From assembly GCA_965227945.1 (NCBI GenBank), contig CBDDGQ010000005.1, positions 248,001 through 312,000 on the forward strand: a stretch of DNA of 64,000 nucleotides, in the 5' to 3' direction. Under the pieces are notes generated by a model. It did not search any database, was not told where the DNA came from, and saw nothing but the letters and a program-made list of their open reading frames with translations. This document shows positions 15,569 to 24,885 of this stretch, in pieces. Each line of letters begins with the position of its first letter. The first letter of the stretch is position 1. Made by a program: the position numbers and the translations under genes. The DNA is from Azorhizobium sp965227945 (GTDB lineage Bacteria > Pseudomonadota > Alphaproteobacteria > Rhizobiales > Xanthobacteraceae).

Positions 15569-17206
15569 TCACAGCAAAGCGGGCGGGGCGACGGGTGCGG
15601 CCGGCTGGCCGGTCCTCTGCGCGCGGGGGCGGGGACCGGCCGCCAGCAAGTGGCGATTGGCGGCCAGGGAGAACTCCTGCCAGGCGGCGGCGATGTCGCG
15701 CAGGGTGGCCTGCAGATAGTCCTTGGACGGCTTGTGCTCCGCGGGGAAATTGGACAGAGCGCACGAGTTGCGGTTGAACGCCACCACGTCGTCCATCAGC
15801 GCCTGGAGGAAGCCGCCGAACGGCTTCTGCACCGCCGGCATTAGCGCCGAGCGGCCCTTCTCCACCGCCACCGTGCCGGTCTCGAAGGCGAGGTCGTCCA
15901 GCAGGTCGAGGGCGCGGGCGAACACCGCTTCCGCGGATTCCAGAACGGCCCGCTGGGTGAGCTGATCGCGCTGCTGGGCGGCGAGGCTGGCGGTGAGGCG
16001 GCGGCGATAATCGTCCAGCGCCGCATCGCCCTGCGTCGCCACCCAGGCGGAGAAGCGGGCCATGCGTGCGGCGTTGCGGGCCTCGGGCGTGGCGGCGGGC
16101 CGGTCGGGGGCGGGCGCCGGCGCCGGTTCGCGGGCGAGCGCCCGGTCCACGCGCCGGGCGGCCTCCAGCGCCCCTTCCAGATAGCCGGCGCCGCGCGCGG
16201 CGGTCTCGGAGCCACCAAGATACAGCTTGCCCTCCCACAGCGCCCGGCGCAGCAGCGGATTGCCCTGGTCCACATGCTCGGCGGCGGGGGCCGCGCGGTC
16301 GCGCGCGCTGCAGGTGAAGGGCTCGTGCGCCCAGTCCTGATACTGCTGCGTGCCGGCGCCGATGCCGACGCCGAACACCTGTTCCATCTGGTTTTCCATC
16401 AGCACCGCCAACCCGACGGCGAAGCTGTCCCGCAGCTCCGGCGTCAGGGCCAGGAAGCCGCCGAGCGCCGCCTTGGTGCCGGTGGCGTCGCAGGCATCGT
16501 AGATCTCGCCCAGCACCGCCTGCTCGTGGGTGACGAAGGCATTGCCCGCATAGCCATTGGTGCGCCAGACCGGCTGGTCATAGGCGATCACCACCTTGGC
16601 CTGGGCGGCCATCCAGGTGACGGCGCCATCCATGGCCTCGCGGGTGGCAGCGTCCAGGTCCGGCGTGAATTGCACCGTCTCCGCCAGCAGTCGGGGCGGC
16701 AGCGCCAGCACCACATGGCGCGCGTCCAGGGTGACCTGCTCCGCGCCGACGGTGAAGGTCAGCGCCACATGGTCGCCACGTTCGGCCACGGCAGTCAGCA
16801 CATGGCCGAGATGCAGGGCCTCCGGCGGCAAGTCCGCCGCCACCGCCGTCACCAGCGCGCCCACCCCATCGGCCAGGCGCCGGGCATCCCCGTGTACGGA
16901 CCGGTCGAGCACCGGCTCCGGCGTTTTGTCGGGATCGCGCAGGTGCAGCACCGTGTCCTGATCGTGCTGCGGCAGATGGGCGAGGCCCAGCACGGCGATG
17001 AGGCCGCTGATGAGCGGCTGGTTCTCCGGCCAGAACCAGGCCGGGCCGAGATCCAGCGCAAGGCCCGAGGGCGCGGTGGCGGTCAGGATGCGTCCGCCGA
17101 GCCGCGCGCGCGCCTCGAACACCGCCACATCGCGCCCCGCGCGGGCGAGGCTGCGGGCCAAGACCAGGCCGCTCAATCCGCCGCCGATGATCGCCGTGTC
17201 CAGCAT
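15569..17206 (-). CDS. FAD-dependent amine-oxidase-family flavoprotein with C-terminal helical extension
   Basis: A 545-residue protein. It opens with the dinucleotide-binding motif IIGGGLSGLVLARSLARAG and the RLGGRI fingerprint of the monoamine-oxidase/phytoene-desaturase superfamily. The C-terminal GGSETAARGAGYLEGALEAA completes the FAD site near residue 370. A further ~150 residues rich in Ala, Pro and Arg form a helical domain not usual for these enzymes. Substrate unknown. It is paired with a Rieske ferredoxin gene, so a redox module is likely. ATG 17206 follows GGGAGAC-like sequence poorly; the start is moderately sure. Confidence 0.8.
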   Translation of the reverse strand: MLDTAIIGGGLSGLVLARSLARAGRDVAVFEARARLGGRILTATAPSGLALDLGPAWFWPENQPLISGLIAVLGLAHLPQHDQDTVLHLRDPDKTPEPVLDRSVHGDARRLADGVGALVTAVAADLPPEALHLGHVLTAVAERGDHVALTFTVGAEQVTLDARHVVLALPPRLLAETVQFTPDLDAATREAMDGAVTWMAAQAKVVIAYDQPVWRTNGYAGNAFVTHEQAVLGEIYDACDATGTKAALGGFLALTPELRDSFAVGLAVLMENQMEQVFGVGIGAGTQQYQDWAHEPFTCSARDRAAPAAEHVDQGNPLLRRALWEGKLYLGGSETAARGAGYLEGALEAARRVDRALAREPAPAPAPDRPAATPEARNAARMARFSAWVATQGDAALDDYRRRLTASLAAQQRDQLTQRAVLESAEAVFARALDLLDDLAFETGTVAVEKGRSALMPAVQKPFGGFLQALMDDVVAFNRNSCALSNFPAEHKPSKDYLQATLRDIAAAWQEFSLAANRHLLAAGPRPRAQRTGQPAAPVAPPALL

Positions 17207-17242
17207 GGGAGACGCCTTCGCATGTTCGTTTGCGGGGTGTCC

Positions 17243-17258
17243 TGCAAGATTCGCGCAA
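17243..17258 (-). promoter_or_regulatory. Possible sigma54 promoter of the amine-oxidase/Rieske pair
   Basis: The minus strand reads TTGCGCGAATCTTGCA. The -12 half is perfect; the -24 half has TG where GG is standard. A TGT-N10-ACG site lies at 17311-17326. Weak but well placed, 37 bases before the start codon. Confidence 0.45.
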
Positions 17259-17456
17259 ACCGTCGATGCGCCCCGCGGCCGGCGGCCGCCAGGGCCTGCA
17301 GGGGGCGGCGTGTGCGGGATGCGACGCACATTGTCAGGGACCGTGCGCGGGGCTGTGTCGGCCTGCGCCAATCCGAGGGGCAAGCCCCCGCCCACGGCGG
17401 CGGCCGCAGCACGCGAAGCCGTGGTCTCACGGGCGCTGCAAGGGCCGCGCCGCACT

Positions 17457-17472
17457 TGGCACGGAACTTGAT
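17457..17472 (+). promoter_or_regulatory. Possible sigma54 promoter of the 17,505-19,517 operon
   Basis: TGGCACGGAACTTGAT has a perfect -24 half; the -12 half has A in place of the conserved C. It is 33 bases before the next ATG. Confidence 0.5.
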
Positions 17473-17504
17473 GTGGAGAGGCAACGACCGTTTGGAGAAC
17501 CGTC

Positions 17505-17963
17505 ATGAACGTTGCCCTGGATTATGCCGCCGCTTCCTTGGAGGCTCTCAAGGCGCTGCTGGATGGCGGCACCCTGACCATCTATTCGGTGGCCCGCCCC
17601 ATCACCGCCGACCGGCCCGTGGAGCGCAGCGGCGTGCTGGCCACCTTCACCTTCGCCAGCCCCTCCTTCGGGCCCGCGACCGATGCCGGGGAGACCCCGC
17701 TCTTCGTCGCCAATCCGGTGACCGCGGTGACCACCGGCACCTTCGGCTTCGCCCGCGCCACCAAGGCCGACGGCACCGTGGTGGCGGACTTCTCCGCCGG
17801 CGCCGGCGACCGCGAGGTGAAATTTTCCGAGGTCTCCGCCTCGCACGGCGCGCCGGTGAAGATCACCAGTTTCAAGATCATCGCCGAAGGCGGCTGGCCG
17901 GAGCGGCCCGATTATTACGACACCCATCCGCGCACCGGCTACGCCCTGCCCAAGGTGCCGTGA
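17505..17963 (+). CDS. Unknown 152-residue protein, first gene of the sseA operon
   Basis: A beta-rich, Thr/Ala/Gly-rich protein without signal peptide, membrane segment or Cys. Features are a helical start (LDYAAASLEALKALLDGG), then alternating strands and a FKIIAEGGWPERPDYYDTHPRTGYALPK tail. It lies 70 bases before sseA on the same strand. I recognise no family. Its sigma54-like promoter and position suggest a nitrogen-fixation-linked role. Confidence 0.7.
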   Translation: MNVALDYAAASLEALKALLDGGTLTIYSVARPITADRPVERSGVLATFTFASPSFGPATDAGETPLFVANPVTAVTTGTFGFARATKADGTVVADFSAGAGDREVKFSEVSASHGAPVKITSFKIIAEGGWPERPDYYDTHPRTGYALPKVP

Positions 17964-18033
17964 TGCCTGGGGCCGCGCGGGCTGTGCCGCGCCGGCCCTG
18001 CTCGCTGCTGTTCCAGATGGAGATCCTGCGCCC

Positions 18034-18903
18034 ATGAGCTCTGAGACGCCCTCCCTTGAGACGCCCCTGGTGAGCACGGACTGGCTCGCCGCCCATCTGA
18101 GCGATCCGGACGTGCGGATCCTGGATTGCACCTGGCACCATGCCAGCACCAATCTGGACGGGCGCACGCAATATCGCGGCCGGCATCTGCCGGGCGCGGT
18201 GCATTTCGACATCGACCACATTGCCGACAAGGCCAGCCCCTTGCCGCACATGCTGCCCTCCGCCGCGGACTTCGCCGCCAAGGTGAGCCTGCTGGGCATC
18301 GGCACCGGCGACCGCGTGGTGGTCTATGACCGCCTCTATGGCGGCTCCGCCGCGGCCCGCGCCTGGTGGATGTTCCGGGTGTTCGGCCATGAGAACGTGG
18401 CGCTGCTGGATGGCGGCTTCAACAAATGGCTGAAGGACCAGATGCCCACCGAAATGTCGGCGGTGCGGGCGGAGCGCCGGGAGTTCGTCGCCACCCTGAA
18501 CCCGCATCTGGTGCGGGCGATGCCGGAGATGAAGGCCAATCTGGTGAGCCATCTGGAGCAGGTGGTGGATGCCCGCGGCCCGGCCAAGTTCGAGGGCACG
18601 CAGGAAGACGTCTTCCCGTTCAAGAAGCTCGGCCACATCCCCAATGCCATCAATGTGCCATGGGCCGACCTGGTGCATCCCGAGACCGGGGCGATGCAGC
18701 CGCCGGCGGTGCTCGCGGCGCGCTTTGCGGCGGCCGGCATCGATCTGGCGCGCCCGGTGGTGGCCACCTGCGCCTCCGGCATCACCTCCTGTATGGTGGC
18801 GCTGGCGCTGTATCGGCTCGGGCACCAGACGGCCGCCGTCTATGACGGCTCCTGGGCCGAATGGGGCCTGGCCGAAGACACGCCGGTCGCCGTCGCCGCC
18901 TGA
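18034..18903 (+). CDS. sseA: Two-domain rhodanese (3-mercaptopyruvate/thiosulfate sulfurtransferase)
   Basis: A 289-residue sulfurtransferase with two rhodanese domains: an inactive N-terminal one (DPDVRILDCTWH, YRGRHLPGAVHFDID) and a catalytic C-terminal one (VVDARGPAKFEG, GHIPNAINVPW). The active-site loop is TCASGITSC. It would move sulfane sulfur, and in this setting could feed sulfur to Fe-S assembly, which is inference. Length is normal for the SseA/TST family. Confidence 0.93.
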   Translation: MSSETPSLETPLVSTDWLAAHLSDPDVRILDCTWHHASTNLDGRTQYRGRHLPGAVHFDIDHIADKASPLPHMLPSAADFAAKVSLLGIGTGDRVVVYDRLYGGSAAARAWWMFRVFGHENVALLDGGFNKWLKDQMPTEMSAVRAERREFVATLNPHLVRAMPEMKANLVSHLEQVVDARGPAKFEGTQEDVFPFKKLGHIPNAINVPWADLVHPETGAMQPPAVLAARFAAAGIDLARPVVATCASGITSCMVALALYRLGHQTAAVYDGSWAEWGLAEDTPVAVAA

Positions 18904-18933
18904 CGGCGTCCTCGTTTGAGAAGAGAGATCGTG

Positions 18934-19206
18934 ATGGACGCGCATCCCGCACTGGCCGGACTGGCCCTGGTCGGAGAGGAGTATGAGCTCTTCTCCGAGG
19001 AGGGCGGCGCGGCGTTCACCCTCCGGTTCAAGCCGGAGCATCGGGCCGCGCACCTGGAAGGCGATGACGCGGCGCGCTTCCGCAGCGATTTCGAGGCCAT
19101 CACCCTGCAATTTCCCGCCTGGACCCCGGACCAGGCGCTGGCGCAATTGTGGGATCAGGGCGGCTACAGCTGGCTGGCCGCCGACGAGGAGGAGGGCGGA
19201 TCATGA
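18934..19206 (+). CDS. Small unknown protein after sseA
   Basis: A 90-residue acidic protein (YELFSEEGGAAFTLRFKPEHRAAHLEGDDAARF). ATG 18934 is used because AAGAGAGA precedes it; an in-frame TTG lies further upstream. The end overlaps the next start by four bases (ATGA), so both small products are made together. No Cys, no signal, no known family. Confidence 0.65.
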   Translation: MDAHPALAGLALVGEEYELFSEEGGAAFTLRFKPEHRAAHLEGDDAARFRSDFEAITLQFPAWTPDQALAQLWDQGGYSWLAADEEEGGS

Positions 19207-19517
19207 GCACGCTCATCAAGACCACGCAGGACGGCCGGCGGGTGGAAGTCAACGGACTTGCGATTTGCCTCGACGGCGAACTGGAGGCCTTCGAGCTGAT
19301 CGAAGTGAAGCTGCACCCCAACCGCCGGGCCATCCTGGCCGCGGTGCCGGACGCCACCCACATGGCCGGGCGGCTGGCGCTCACCGCCGCGGAGGCGGAG
19401 AAAGTGACCCAGGCGTTCAAGGAGGCGGAAGCGCAGATCCTGGCCAGCCCCGCCGCCATCAACGAGCGCTTCCGCATCGCCGCCATGTGGAAGGCGCGCG
19501 AACAGGGCATCGAATAG
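19203..19517 (+). CDS. Small unknown protein, last gene of the sseA operon
   Basis: A 104-residue protein (IKTTQDGRRVEVNGLAICLDGELEAFELIEV at the start, a helical AAEAEKVTQAFKEAEAQIL at the end). It has a single Cys. It is coupled to the previous gene by an ATGA overlap. A terminator lies about 220 bases downstream. Function unknown. Confidence 0.65.
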   Translation: MSTLIKTTQDGRRVEVNGLAICLDGELEAFELIEVKLHPNRRAILAAVPDATHMAGRLALTAAEAEKVTQAFKEAEAQILASPAAINERFRIAAMWKAREQGIE

Positions 19518-20169
19518 GGCGCGCCCGCTGAAGGCGGTGGTCGGCTGCTGAGGCGGCGCGGCAGCCGCTAAGGGGAACGGTGTGGCGGAGCGGTGGACCG
19601 CACCTGGCATCCAGGGTGCGCGTCCGGGGGACGCCCGGCAGGCGGGACTTGGCGTGTCGGGCCCGAAGCCGCCCGGCAGGTGGGAGTAGCTGGGACTTGG
19701 CGCCGGCAGGCGGAACCCTCGCGCCCGCGGCGCCGCCTCTGGCCGGCCCGGCGTCATCGCCGCGGCCGGCCTTTTTCGTCCGCCACCGGTCCCCTGATAT
19801 TTCCGCAACGCCTCCCCCACCGGGCGCCTCGGCTCCTGACAGGGGCAGGAGGGGCGGCGCCGCGCGGGGTTGTAACGAGATCCGCGCTGAGGCGACATCC
19901 GCGCTTCAGATTGCTCGTCGCATGACGCGCCGAGGGTCGGGGGATCACAGGAGTCCCGTGCGGGCTCCGCCGCACCCCGGCTCGCGCAGCCATCGGACCT
20001 GCCACGCAAGCCGCCGCAACGCGGCCGCCCCGCGAACTATCGCCAAACACCGCCAAATGCTGAGGCGTGGGCGACTGCCGCAGAGCGCCGTTACGACGCT
20101 CATGTGGGACCTACCGCGCGGATCGGCGCCGGCGATGCGCCACACGGCACCCGCCCAGCCGGGGCATCC
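19518..20169. other. 650-base gap between the sseA operon and fdxB
   Basis: No supported gene. The left part repeats a GCCCGGCAGG element and GGGACTTGGCG twice (about 19,636-19,715); a terminator lies at 19741. The right part is GC-rich and featureless. Confidence 0.6.
19741..19776 (+). terminator. Rho-independent terminator of the sseA operon
   Basis: GGCCGGCC-C-GGCG, loop TCAT, CGCC-GC-GGCCGGCC, then TTTTT. Stem of 12 pairs with one small asymmetric bulge. Placed to end the plus-strand sseA transcript. Confidence 0.85.
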
Positions 20170-20466
20170 TCAGGCGGCGTCGGCTTTGGCTTCGTGGGTC
20201 TGGCAGTTGGTGGGGCAGACGCGGGCGCAGGCGCCGCAGCCGATGCACGCCCCATCGTCATTCATCACCATGATCTTCTTCTCGATCTCGTCGTCGTCAT
20301 CGTCGTCGAGATCCACGAAGGTGCCTTCGTCCGTGAGCCCCTTCAGGGTCATCACGTCGCGGCCGCAGACCTTGTAGCAGCGGCCGCAGCCGATGCATTT
20401 CTTCTCGTCGATGGCGACGAGGAATTCCGGCTGCCAGAGGCGGCCATCGCGGGTGGCGTTCGACAT
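20170..20466 (-). CDS. fdxB: FdxB, nif-specific ferredoxin III (2[4Fe-4S])
   Basis: A 98-residue ferredoxin with C-x2-C-x2-C-x3-C (CIGCGRCYKVCG) and CIGCGACARVCPTNC sites. Between them is a long, very acidic insertion (DLDDDDDDEIEKK) that is typical of FdxB. FdxB is encoded behind nifENX in many diazotrophs and is thought to donate electrons during FeMo-co synthesis. Here it closes the nifHDKENX series on the minus strand. Confidence 0.93.
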   Translation of the reverse strand: MSNATRDGRLWQPEFLVAIDEKKCIGCGRCYKVCGRDVMTLKGLTDEGTFVDLDDDDDDEIEKKIMVMNDDGACIGCGACARVCPTNCQTHEAKADAA

Positions 20467-20736
20467 GGCGTCCTCATCCTCTCCAGGACCGGACCGGACC
20501 AGCCGGTGCGGCGGGTGGCACATGAGACCGGCGCCCGACGGGGGCCGATCTGCAAAACGCGGACCCGGTTGCGGGTCAAACGTCACTGCGGCCCGCGCGC
20601 AGGCAGGCGCTGTCTCCGAAGCCGTGCTCCGAAGCCGTTCCGTGGCGGGCCGAGGGGACGAGACCGGAACCGTTGCGAGCGCACCGGCCTCGTCCGGACG
20701 GATGCGGGCTGAGCTGGCCAGCCGCCCGCATCCGGA

Positions 20737-21207
20737 TCAGTATTTGGCGACGTCGGGGAACTTCTCGATCATGGCCACCCCGGCGGCGACGTGCTTGCCG
20801 CCTTCCTCCGCCAGCTTGGCCAAGGTGTCGAAGCCGAAGCGGTGCACGTCGCGCAGCTGCTTGTTGACCACGATCAGCCGCCCGCCAATCAGCACCATGC
20901 GGCCGAAGCCCTCATGGCTCATCTTGAACATGGGCGAGACCATCACGCCGGTTTCCCGCTCGATGGAGAGGGCGATGGCGTTGAAGAACAATTCCAGCCG
21001 CCAGATGGTCTCCGGATCCGGATCGCCGATGATCGGCAGCGCCCGGCGGGCCTCCTTGTCGAGGATGTAGGGCTCCAGCAGCGACAGGTCGCTCTTGCTT
21101 TCCCAGGCGCCGTGGCTGTCCTGGGCGCGCCAGACCTTGATGAGTTCCTTGATGAACGGCGCTTCGGCCGCCGGCGGGGTGTCGAGAACTGCGGCGCTTT
21201 CGGACAT
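20737..21207 (-). CDS. NifX-associated nitrogen fixation protein (DUF269)
   Basis: A 156-residue protein that matches the NifX-associated/DUF269 family: FIKELIKVWRAQDSHGAWESKSD, then NPMFKMSHEGFGRMVLIGGRLIVVNKQLRDVHRFGF-type C-terminal half with EGGKHVAAGVAMIEKFPDVAKY. The family is found beside nifX in most nif clusters, probably for FeMo-co precursor handling. ATG 21207 is preceded by GAGGG; a GTG 12 bases upstream overlaps the nifX stop and is a possible alternative. About 270 bases separate it from fdxB. Confidence 0.92.
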   Translation of the reverse strand: MSESAAVLDTPPAAEAPFIKELIKVWRAQDSHGAWESKSDLSLLEPYILDKEARRALPIIGDPDPETIWRLELFFNAIALSIERETGVMVSPMFKMSHEGFGRMVLIGGRLIVVNKQLRDVHRFGFDTLAKLAEEGGKHVAAGVAMIEKFPDVAKY

Positions 21208-21215
21208 GGGATCCC

Positions 21216-21611
21216 TCACTCGTCAAAATCGAAGGTGCGTTCCTGGCTCTTGGACAGAGCCTTGCGCAGCCACGGGGGCGGATTGCCCTTCAGCACGTCT
21301 TCCAGCTTCACCAGGAGGTCGCTGATCTCCTCCGGCTGGTTGACCTTCATGGGGTGGATGTTGTTGGCCACCACCCGGGCCGCGCCCGAGCCGCCGATGG
21401 CCGCCACATAGAGGATGGCGCAGTCCTTGATGGCCTCGATCTTCGGGCTCAGCTTGTCCTCATTGCCGTCTTCCTTGAGATCGCCGTCGAACTGGATGGC
21501 CTCCAGGAAGCGGTGCCCGGTGGGGCCGATCTCATAGATGGCGATGTTCTTGGCCCAGCCGAAATGCGCATCGACGCGCTTGAGGTCCTGGGTGGCGAAA
21601 GCGATCTTCAT
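21216..21611 (-). CDS. nifX: NifX, FeMo-cofactor precursor carrier
   Basis: A 131-residue protein of the NifX/NafY fold: MKIAFATQDLKRVDAHFGWAKNIAIYEI and a later CAILYVAAIGGSGAARVV. NifX binds NifB-co and the VK cluster during transfer to NifEN. It follows nifN by 24 bases and precedes the NifX-associated gene by 8, so all three form one unit. The C-terminus is acidic (TFDFDE). Confidence 0.95.
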   Translation of the reverse strand: MKIAFATQDLKRVDAHFGWAKNIAIYEIGPTGHRFLEAIQFDGDLKEDGNEDKLSPKIEAIKDCAILYVAAIGGSGAARVVANNIHPMKVNQPEEISDLLVKLEDVLKGNPPPWLRKALSKSQERTFDFDE

Positions 21612-21635
21612 GGCATCGTCCTCTGTTCGGCGGCC

Positions 21636-23009
21636 TCAATGCATCGCGCCGGCGTGGTCGGCGCTGTCGCCACGCCAGGTGTCTGGGGTGGGTTCGTGGT
21701 TCGCCTCGTGATCGGCCATGATGAGATTGGCGATGGCGAAGATGGTGTCGCGGGTGCCGCGATAGCCCACGATGGTTTGGTGGCCGGCACCGAGGCGGTC
21801 GAACATGGGCATGCCCGCCCGGTAGAAGGGAATGTGCAGCCGCTCAGCCGCCTGCCGGCCGTGGGAATGGGTGATGAGCAGGTCGCAGCCGCGATCCTTG
21901 GCCTGGGTCTCCAGATCCTCCAGATCGCCGATCAGAACCTCCGCCGTCTCCACCCGCTCCAGCACCGGCGAGTGGGTGGTGGTGATGGCGGAGGTCACAT
22001 GGGCGCCCAGCTCGTGCAGCATGCTCGACAACTCGAACAACAGGTCCGGCTCGGCGCCGATGGCGAGCTTACGTCCGCCGATGTGGAAGTGGGCATCCAG
22101 CATGGCGTCCACCAATTGGCCGCGCTGGCGGCGATATTTCAGCGGCACCGGCCGGCCGCTGATGGTGGACAGGAACATGAGGAACTCATCGTTGGGCGCC
22201 AGGCCGCTGAGCCGCTCGAACAGCTTGAACGGGGTGCCGGTCTTGGCCTCCAGCGCTTCCGCCGCCCGGCGCATCTGGGCGCCGATGGCGATGGTCCAGG
22301 CCGCCTGGCCCATGGTGGCCACTTCCTCCACCCCGATGCCGCCAATGGTGGTGGGGGTGAATTCGTCGGGGATGTGCCCGTCCAGCGAGCCGCCCAGATC
22401 CGGCAGGAAGGAAGGTTCCAGGCCGAAATCCTCAAGGATGGTGCGCACTTCCTCGATGTCGCCCGGGGTGAGGTGGCAGCCGGGCAGGACATTGACCCGC
22501 GCCGGATCGCGCCGGGCCTCGGTCTTGGGGGTGTCCACCAGCACTTCCACCATGCGGGCGACGGTCTTCTCCCAGCCGTCCTGGAAGGCGTCCTTGAAGT
22601 CCGGGGTGGAGACATAGACCATGGGCAGGGTGGCGACCTCCGGATTCTTCTGCCGGATCAGGCGGATATAGCCCTCCACGTCATCACCCTTGGTCTCGGT
22701 GACGCCGGTGGAGCAGATGCCGATAATTTCCGGCTTGGTGCGCTTGTGGATGTTGAGCACCGCCTGCTCCACATTCTCATAGCCGCCGAGCACGGTGGCC
22801 ACTTCGCTCATGGCGGTGGTCTGCAGCGGGATCGCCTCCTTGAAGTGGCGCACGAACAGCACTAGGCCGAAGGAGGTGCAGCCCTGCGAGCCGTGCAGCA
22901 GCGGCATGGACCCGCGCAGCCCCATGAAGGCGAGCGCGCCGCCGATCGGCTGGCTCATCTTCAGCGGGTTGACCGCGCAGGCCTTCTTGCTGACGGTGAC
23001 GATGGCCAT
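21636..23009 (-). CDS. nifN: NifN, beta subunit of the FeMo-co assembly scaffold
   Basis: A 457-residue protein homologous to NifK. Conserved parts are the N-terminal KKACAVNPLKMSQPIGGALAFMGLRG with a cluster Cys, the LLHGSQGCTSFGLV segment and GICSTGVTETKGDD. With NifE it forms the scaffold on which NifB-co becomes FeMo-co. It starts four bases after the nifE stop. Length is typical. Confidence 0.96.
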   Translation of the reverse strand: MAIVTVSKKACAVNPLKMSQPIGGALAFMGLRGSMPLLHGSQGCTSFGLVLFVRHFKEAIPLQTTAMSEVATVLGGYENVEQAVLNIHKRTKPEIIGICSTGVTETKGDDVEGYIRLIRQKNPEVATLPMVYVSTPDFKDAFQDGWEKTVARMVEVLVDTPKTEARRDPARVNVLPGCHLTPGDIEEVRTILEDFGLEPSFLPDLGGSLDGHIPDEFTPTTIGGIGVEEVATMGQAAWTIAIGAQMRRAAEALEAKTGTPFKLFERLSGLAPNDEFLMFLSTISGRPVPLKYRRQRGQLVDAMLDAHFHIGGRKLAIGAEPDLLFELSSMLHELGAHVTSAITTTHSPVLERVETAEVLIGDLEDLETQAKDRGCDLLITHSHGRQAAERLHIPFYRAGMPMFDRLGAGHQTIVGYRGTRDTIFAIANLIMADHEANHEPTPDTWRGDSADHAGAMH

Positions 23010-23013
23010 GGGG

Positions 23014-24690
23014 CTACTCCGCCGCCTGGAGGAGGGGGGCCGCGGCGGTCGGCAAGGCGGCCAGCACATCCTCGATGCGTCCGGTGCAGGCGCCGCAGCC
23101 GCCGGAGGCGTCCGTGGCCTGGCGCACCCCTTCCACCGTGGTGAGGCCCCCCGCCGCGATGGCGTCCTCGATGACGCCGAGGCTGACAGTCTTGCAGTTA
23201 CAGATGGTCTTGGCCCGGCGGGCGGCCTCTGCCGCCACCGGATCGGCGGCCAGCGCCGCGGCTTCCGCATCGGACTGGGCGGTGGCGCGGGCCTGCCAAT
23301 TGGCGCCGGCGGCCTCCCAGGGCGCAGCCTTGCGCACCTGCGCCCAGATGGGATTGTAGAGCGCCTTGTCGATCTCCTCGACCAGCTTCACCATGCCCAC
23401 ATAGCCCATATAGGCGTGGTGGCGTTCCTGGTTGATGTCCAGCCACGGCATGGACGCCTTGAGCGCGATGAATTGCGAGCGCCCGCCGGACAGCATGATG
23501 TCGGCCTTGGCGTCTTTGAGCATCTTGTACATTTCGCGCGGCGTCATGTCGTCGATCATGTGGGCGTCCTGGCCCATCAGTTCCTTGATGCGTTCCTTGT
23601 CTTCCTTGGTGGACTTCTTCACCGAGGTGCCCACCAATTCGAGGCCGGCTTCCTGCAAGGCGGCCACCACGGACCAGGACTTCACGCCGCCGGTGATCAG
23701 CAGCACCTTCTTGCCCTTGAAGCGCGGCTTGTAGGCGGCGATCGCCGCCCAGGCCTTGGCCTCCTCGCGCGCGATCACCGCTTCGGTGCGGGTCATCAGT
23801 TCGTCGGGCGCGCCGCGCTCGATCAGCAAGCGGGCGATCTCGCGCAGGGAGTCGCTGGAATCCTCGATGCCGTAGAAGGAGCCCTCGAAGAAGGGGATGC
23901 CGTAGCGCTCCTCCATCTTGCGGGCGACGTTGATCATCGCCTTGGAGCACACCATCATCGCCGCCTTGGCGCGATGGGAGGACGCCACCTCCTTGTAGCG
24001 CCCGTCGCCGGAGATGGAGGCGAAGATGCGGATGCCCAGTTCGTCCAGCAGCGGTTTGACCTGCCACAGCTCGCCGGCCAGATTGTATTCGCCGATGATG
24101 TTGAGGTCATAAGGGGTGGTGTATTCGGGCTCCTCGGTGCCGATCACATGATCCAGCAGAGCCTCGCCCGCGAGCTTGTTGCCCAGATTCTTGGGGCCGA
24201 CGAAGCCCGGGGAGTTCACCGGGATCACCGGCTTGCCGAACTTCTCCTTGGCCGCCTTGCACACCGCATTGATGTCGTCGCCGATCATGGCCGGGACGCA
24301 GGTCTGGTAGACGAAGACCGCCGGCGGGTCATACTTCTCGATGATCTCGCGGATCGCCTTGAACAGGCGCTTCTCGCCGCCGAACACCACGTCGGTCTCG
24401 TTGATGTCGGTGGTAAATCCGGTGCGCCAGATGTTGGAGCCGGAGGACTTGGCGCCGCGATTGTCCCAGCTGTTGCCCTCGCAGGCAATGGGGCCGTGGA
24501 CCAGGTGCGCCACGTCGGTCAGCGGCTGCAGGGCGATCTTGGCGCCGTCGAAGGCGCACCCGCCGGCGGCGCCGCCGGGCTGCAATTGCTTGGTGCAGCC
24601 CTTCTTGCGCTCGGCTTCGGACTTGTTGGCATTCTTGCCGCAGCCCGGCTCATTGAAGACGTCCTGGATCGTGGCGGCCAACGAGCTCAT
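23014..24690 (-). CDS. nifE: NifE, alpha subunit of the FeMo-co scaffold, with C-terminal BFD-like [2Fe-2S] domain
   Basis: A 558-residue protein. The NifE body has KGCTKQLQPGGAAGGCAFDGAK, HGPIACEGNSWDNRG and a cluster segment. It is longer than the ~475-residue Azotobacter NifE because of a C-terminal domain of about 70 residues with CNCKTVSLGVIEDAI and GGCGACTG. This matches the BFD-like [2Fe-2S] domain known on some rhizobial NifE proteins. It could feed electrons into the scaffold, which is inference. About 240 bases with hairpins separate it from nifK. Confidence 0.95.
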   Translation of the reverse strand: MSSLAATIQDVFNEPGCGKNANKSEAERKKGCTKQLQPGGAAGGCAFDGAKIALQPLTDVAHLVHGPIACEGNSWDNRGAKSSGSNIWRTGFTTDINETDVVFGGEKRLFKAIREIIEKYDPPAVFVYQTCVPAMIGDDINAVCKAAKEKFGKPVIPVNSPGFVGPKNLGNKLAGEALLDHVIGTEEPEYTTPYDLNIIGEYNLAGELWQVKPLLDELGIRIFASISGDGRYKEVASSHRAKAAMMVCSKAMINVARKMEERYGIPFFEGSFYGIEDSSDSLREIARLLIERGAPDELMTRTEAVIAREEAKAWAAIAAYKPRFKGKKVLLITGGVKSWSVVAALQEAGLELVGTSVKKSTKEDKERIKELMGQDAHMIDDMTPREMYKMLKDAKADIMLSGGRSQFIALKASMPWLDINQERHHAYMGYVGMVKLVEEIDKALYNPIWAQVRKAAPWEAAGANWQARATAQSDAEAAALAADPVAAEAARRAKTICNCKTVSLGVIEDAIAAGGLTTVEGVRQATDASGGCGACTGRIEDVLAALPTAAAPLLQAAE

Positions 24691-24885
24691 GCGTCTCTCC
24701 TGTTCCTGAACGATGCGCGATGGGGGGAACCTGGTCTTCCAGCGGTTTCGGGCGGCCCGGCGGACGGCCCCGGAAGGGCCGCAGGTCAAAGACGTCGGGG
24801 AACACAAGGGGTCAGCACACGGAAAGGGGACGTGCCCCACCGCCGGAGCGGGTGTCAGACACCGCGCACCGGCGATGGGGCAAAG

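Noticed and set aside
19605..19620. Sigma54-like element TGGCATCCAGGGTGCG
   Set aside because: No gene follows on this strand within a useful distance and the -12 half is poor.
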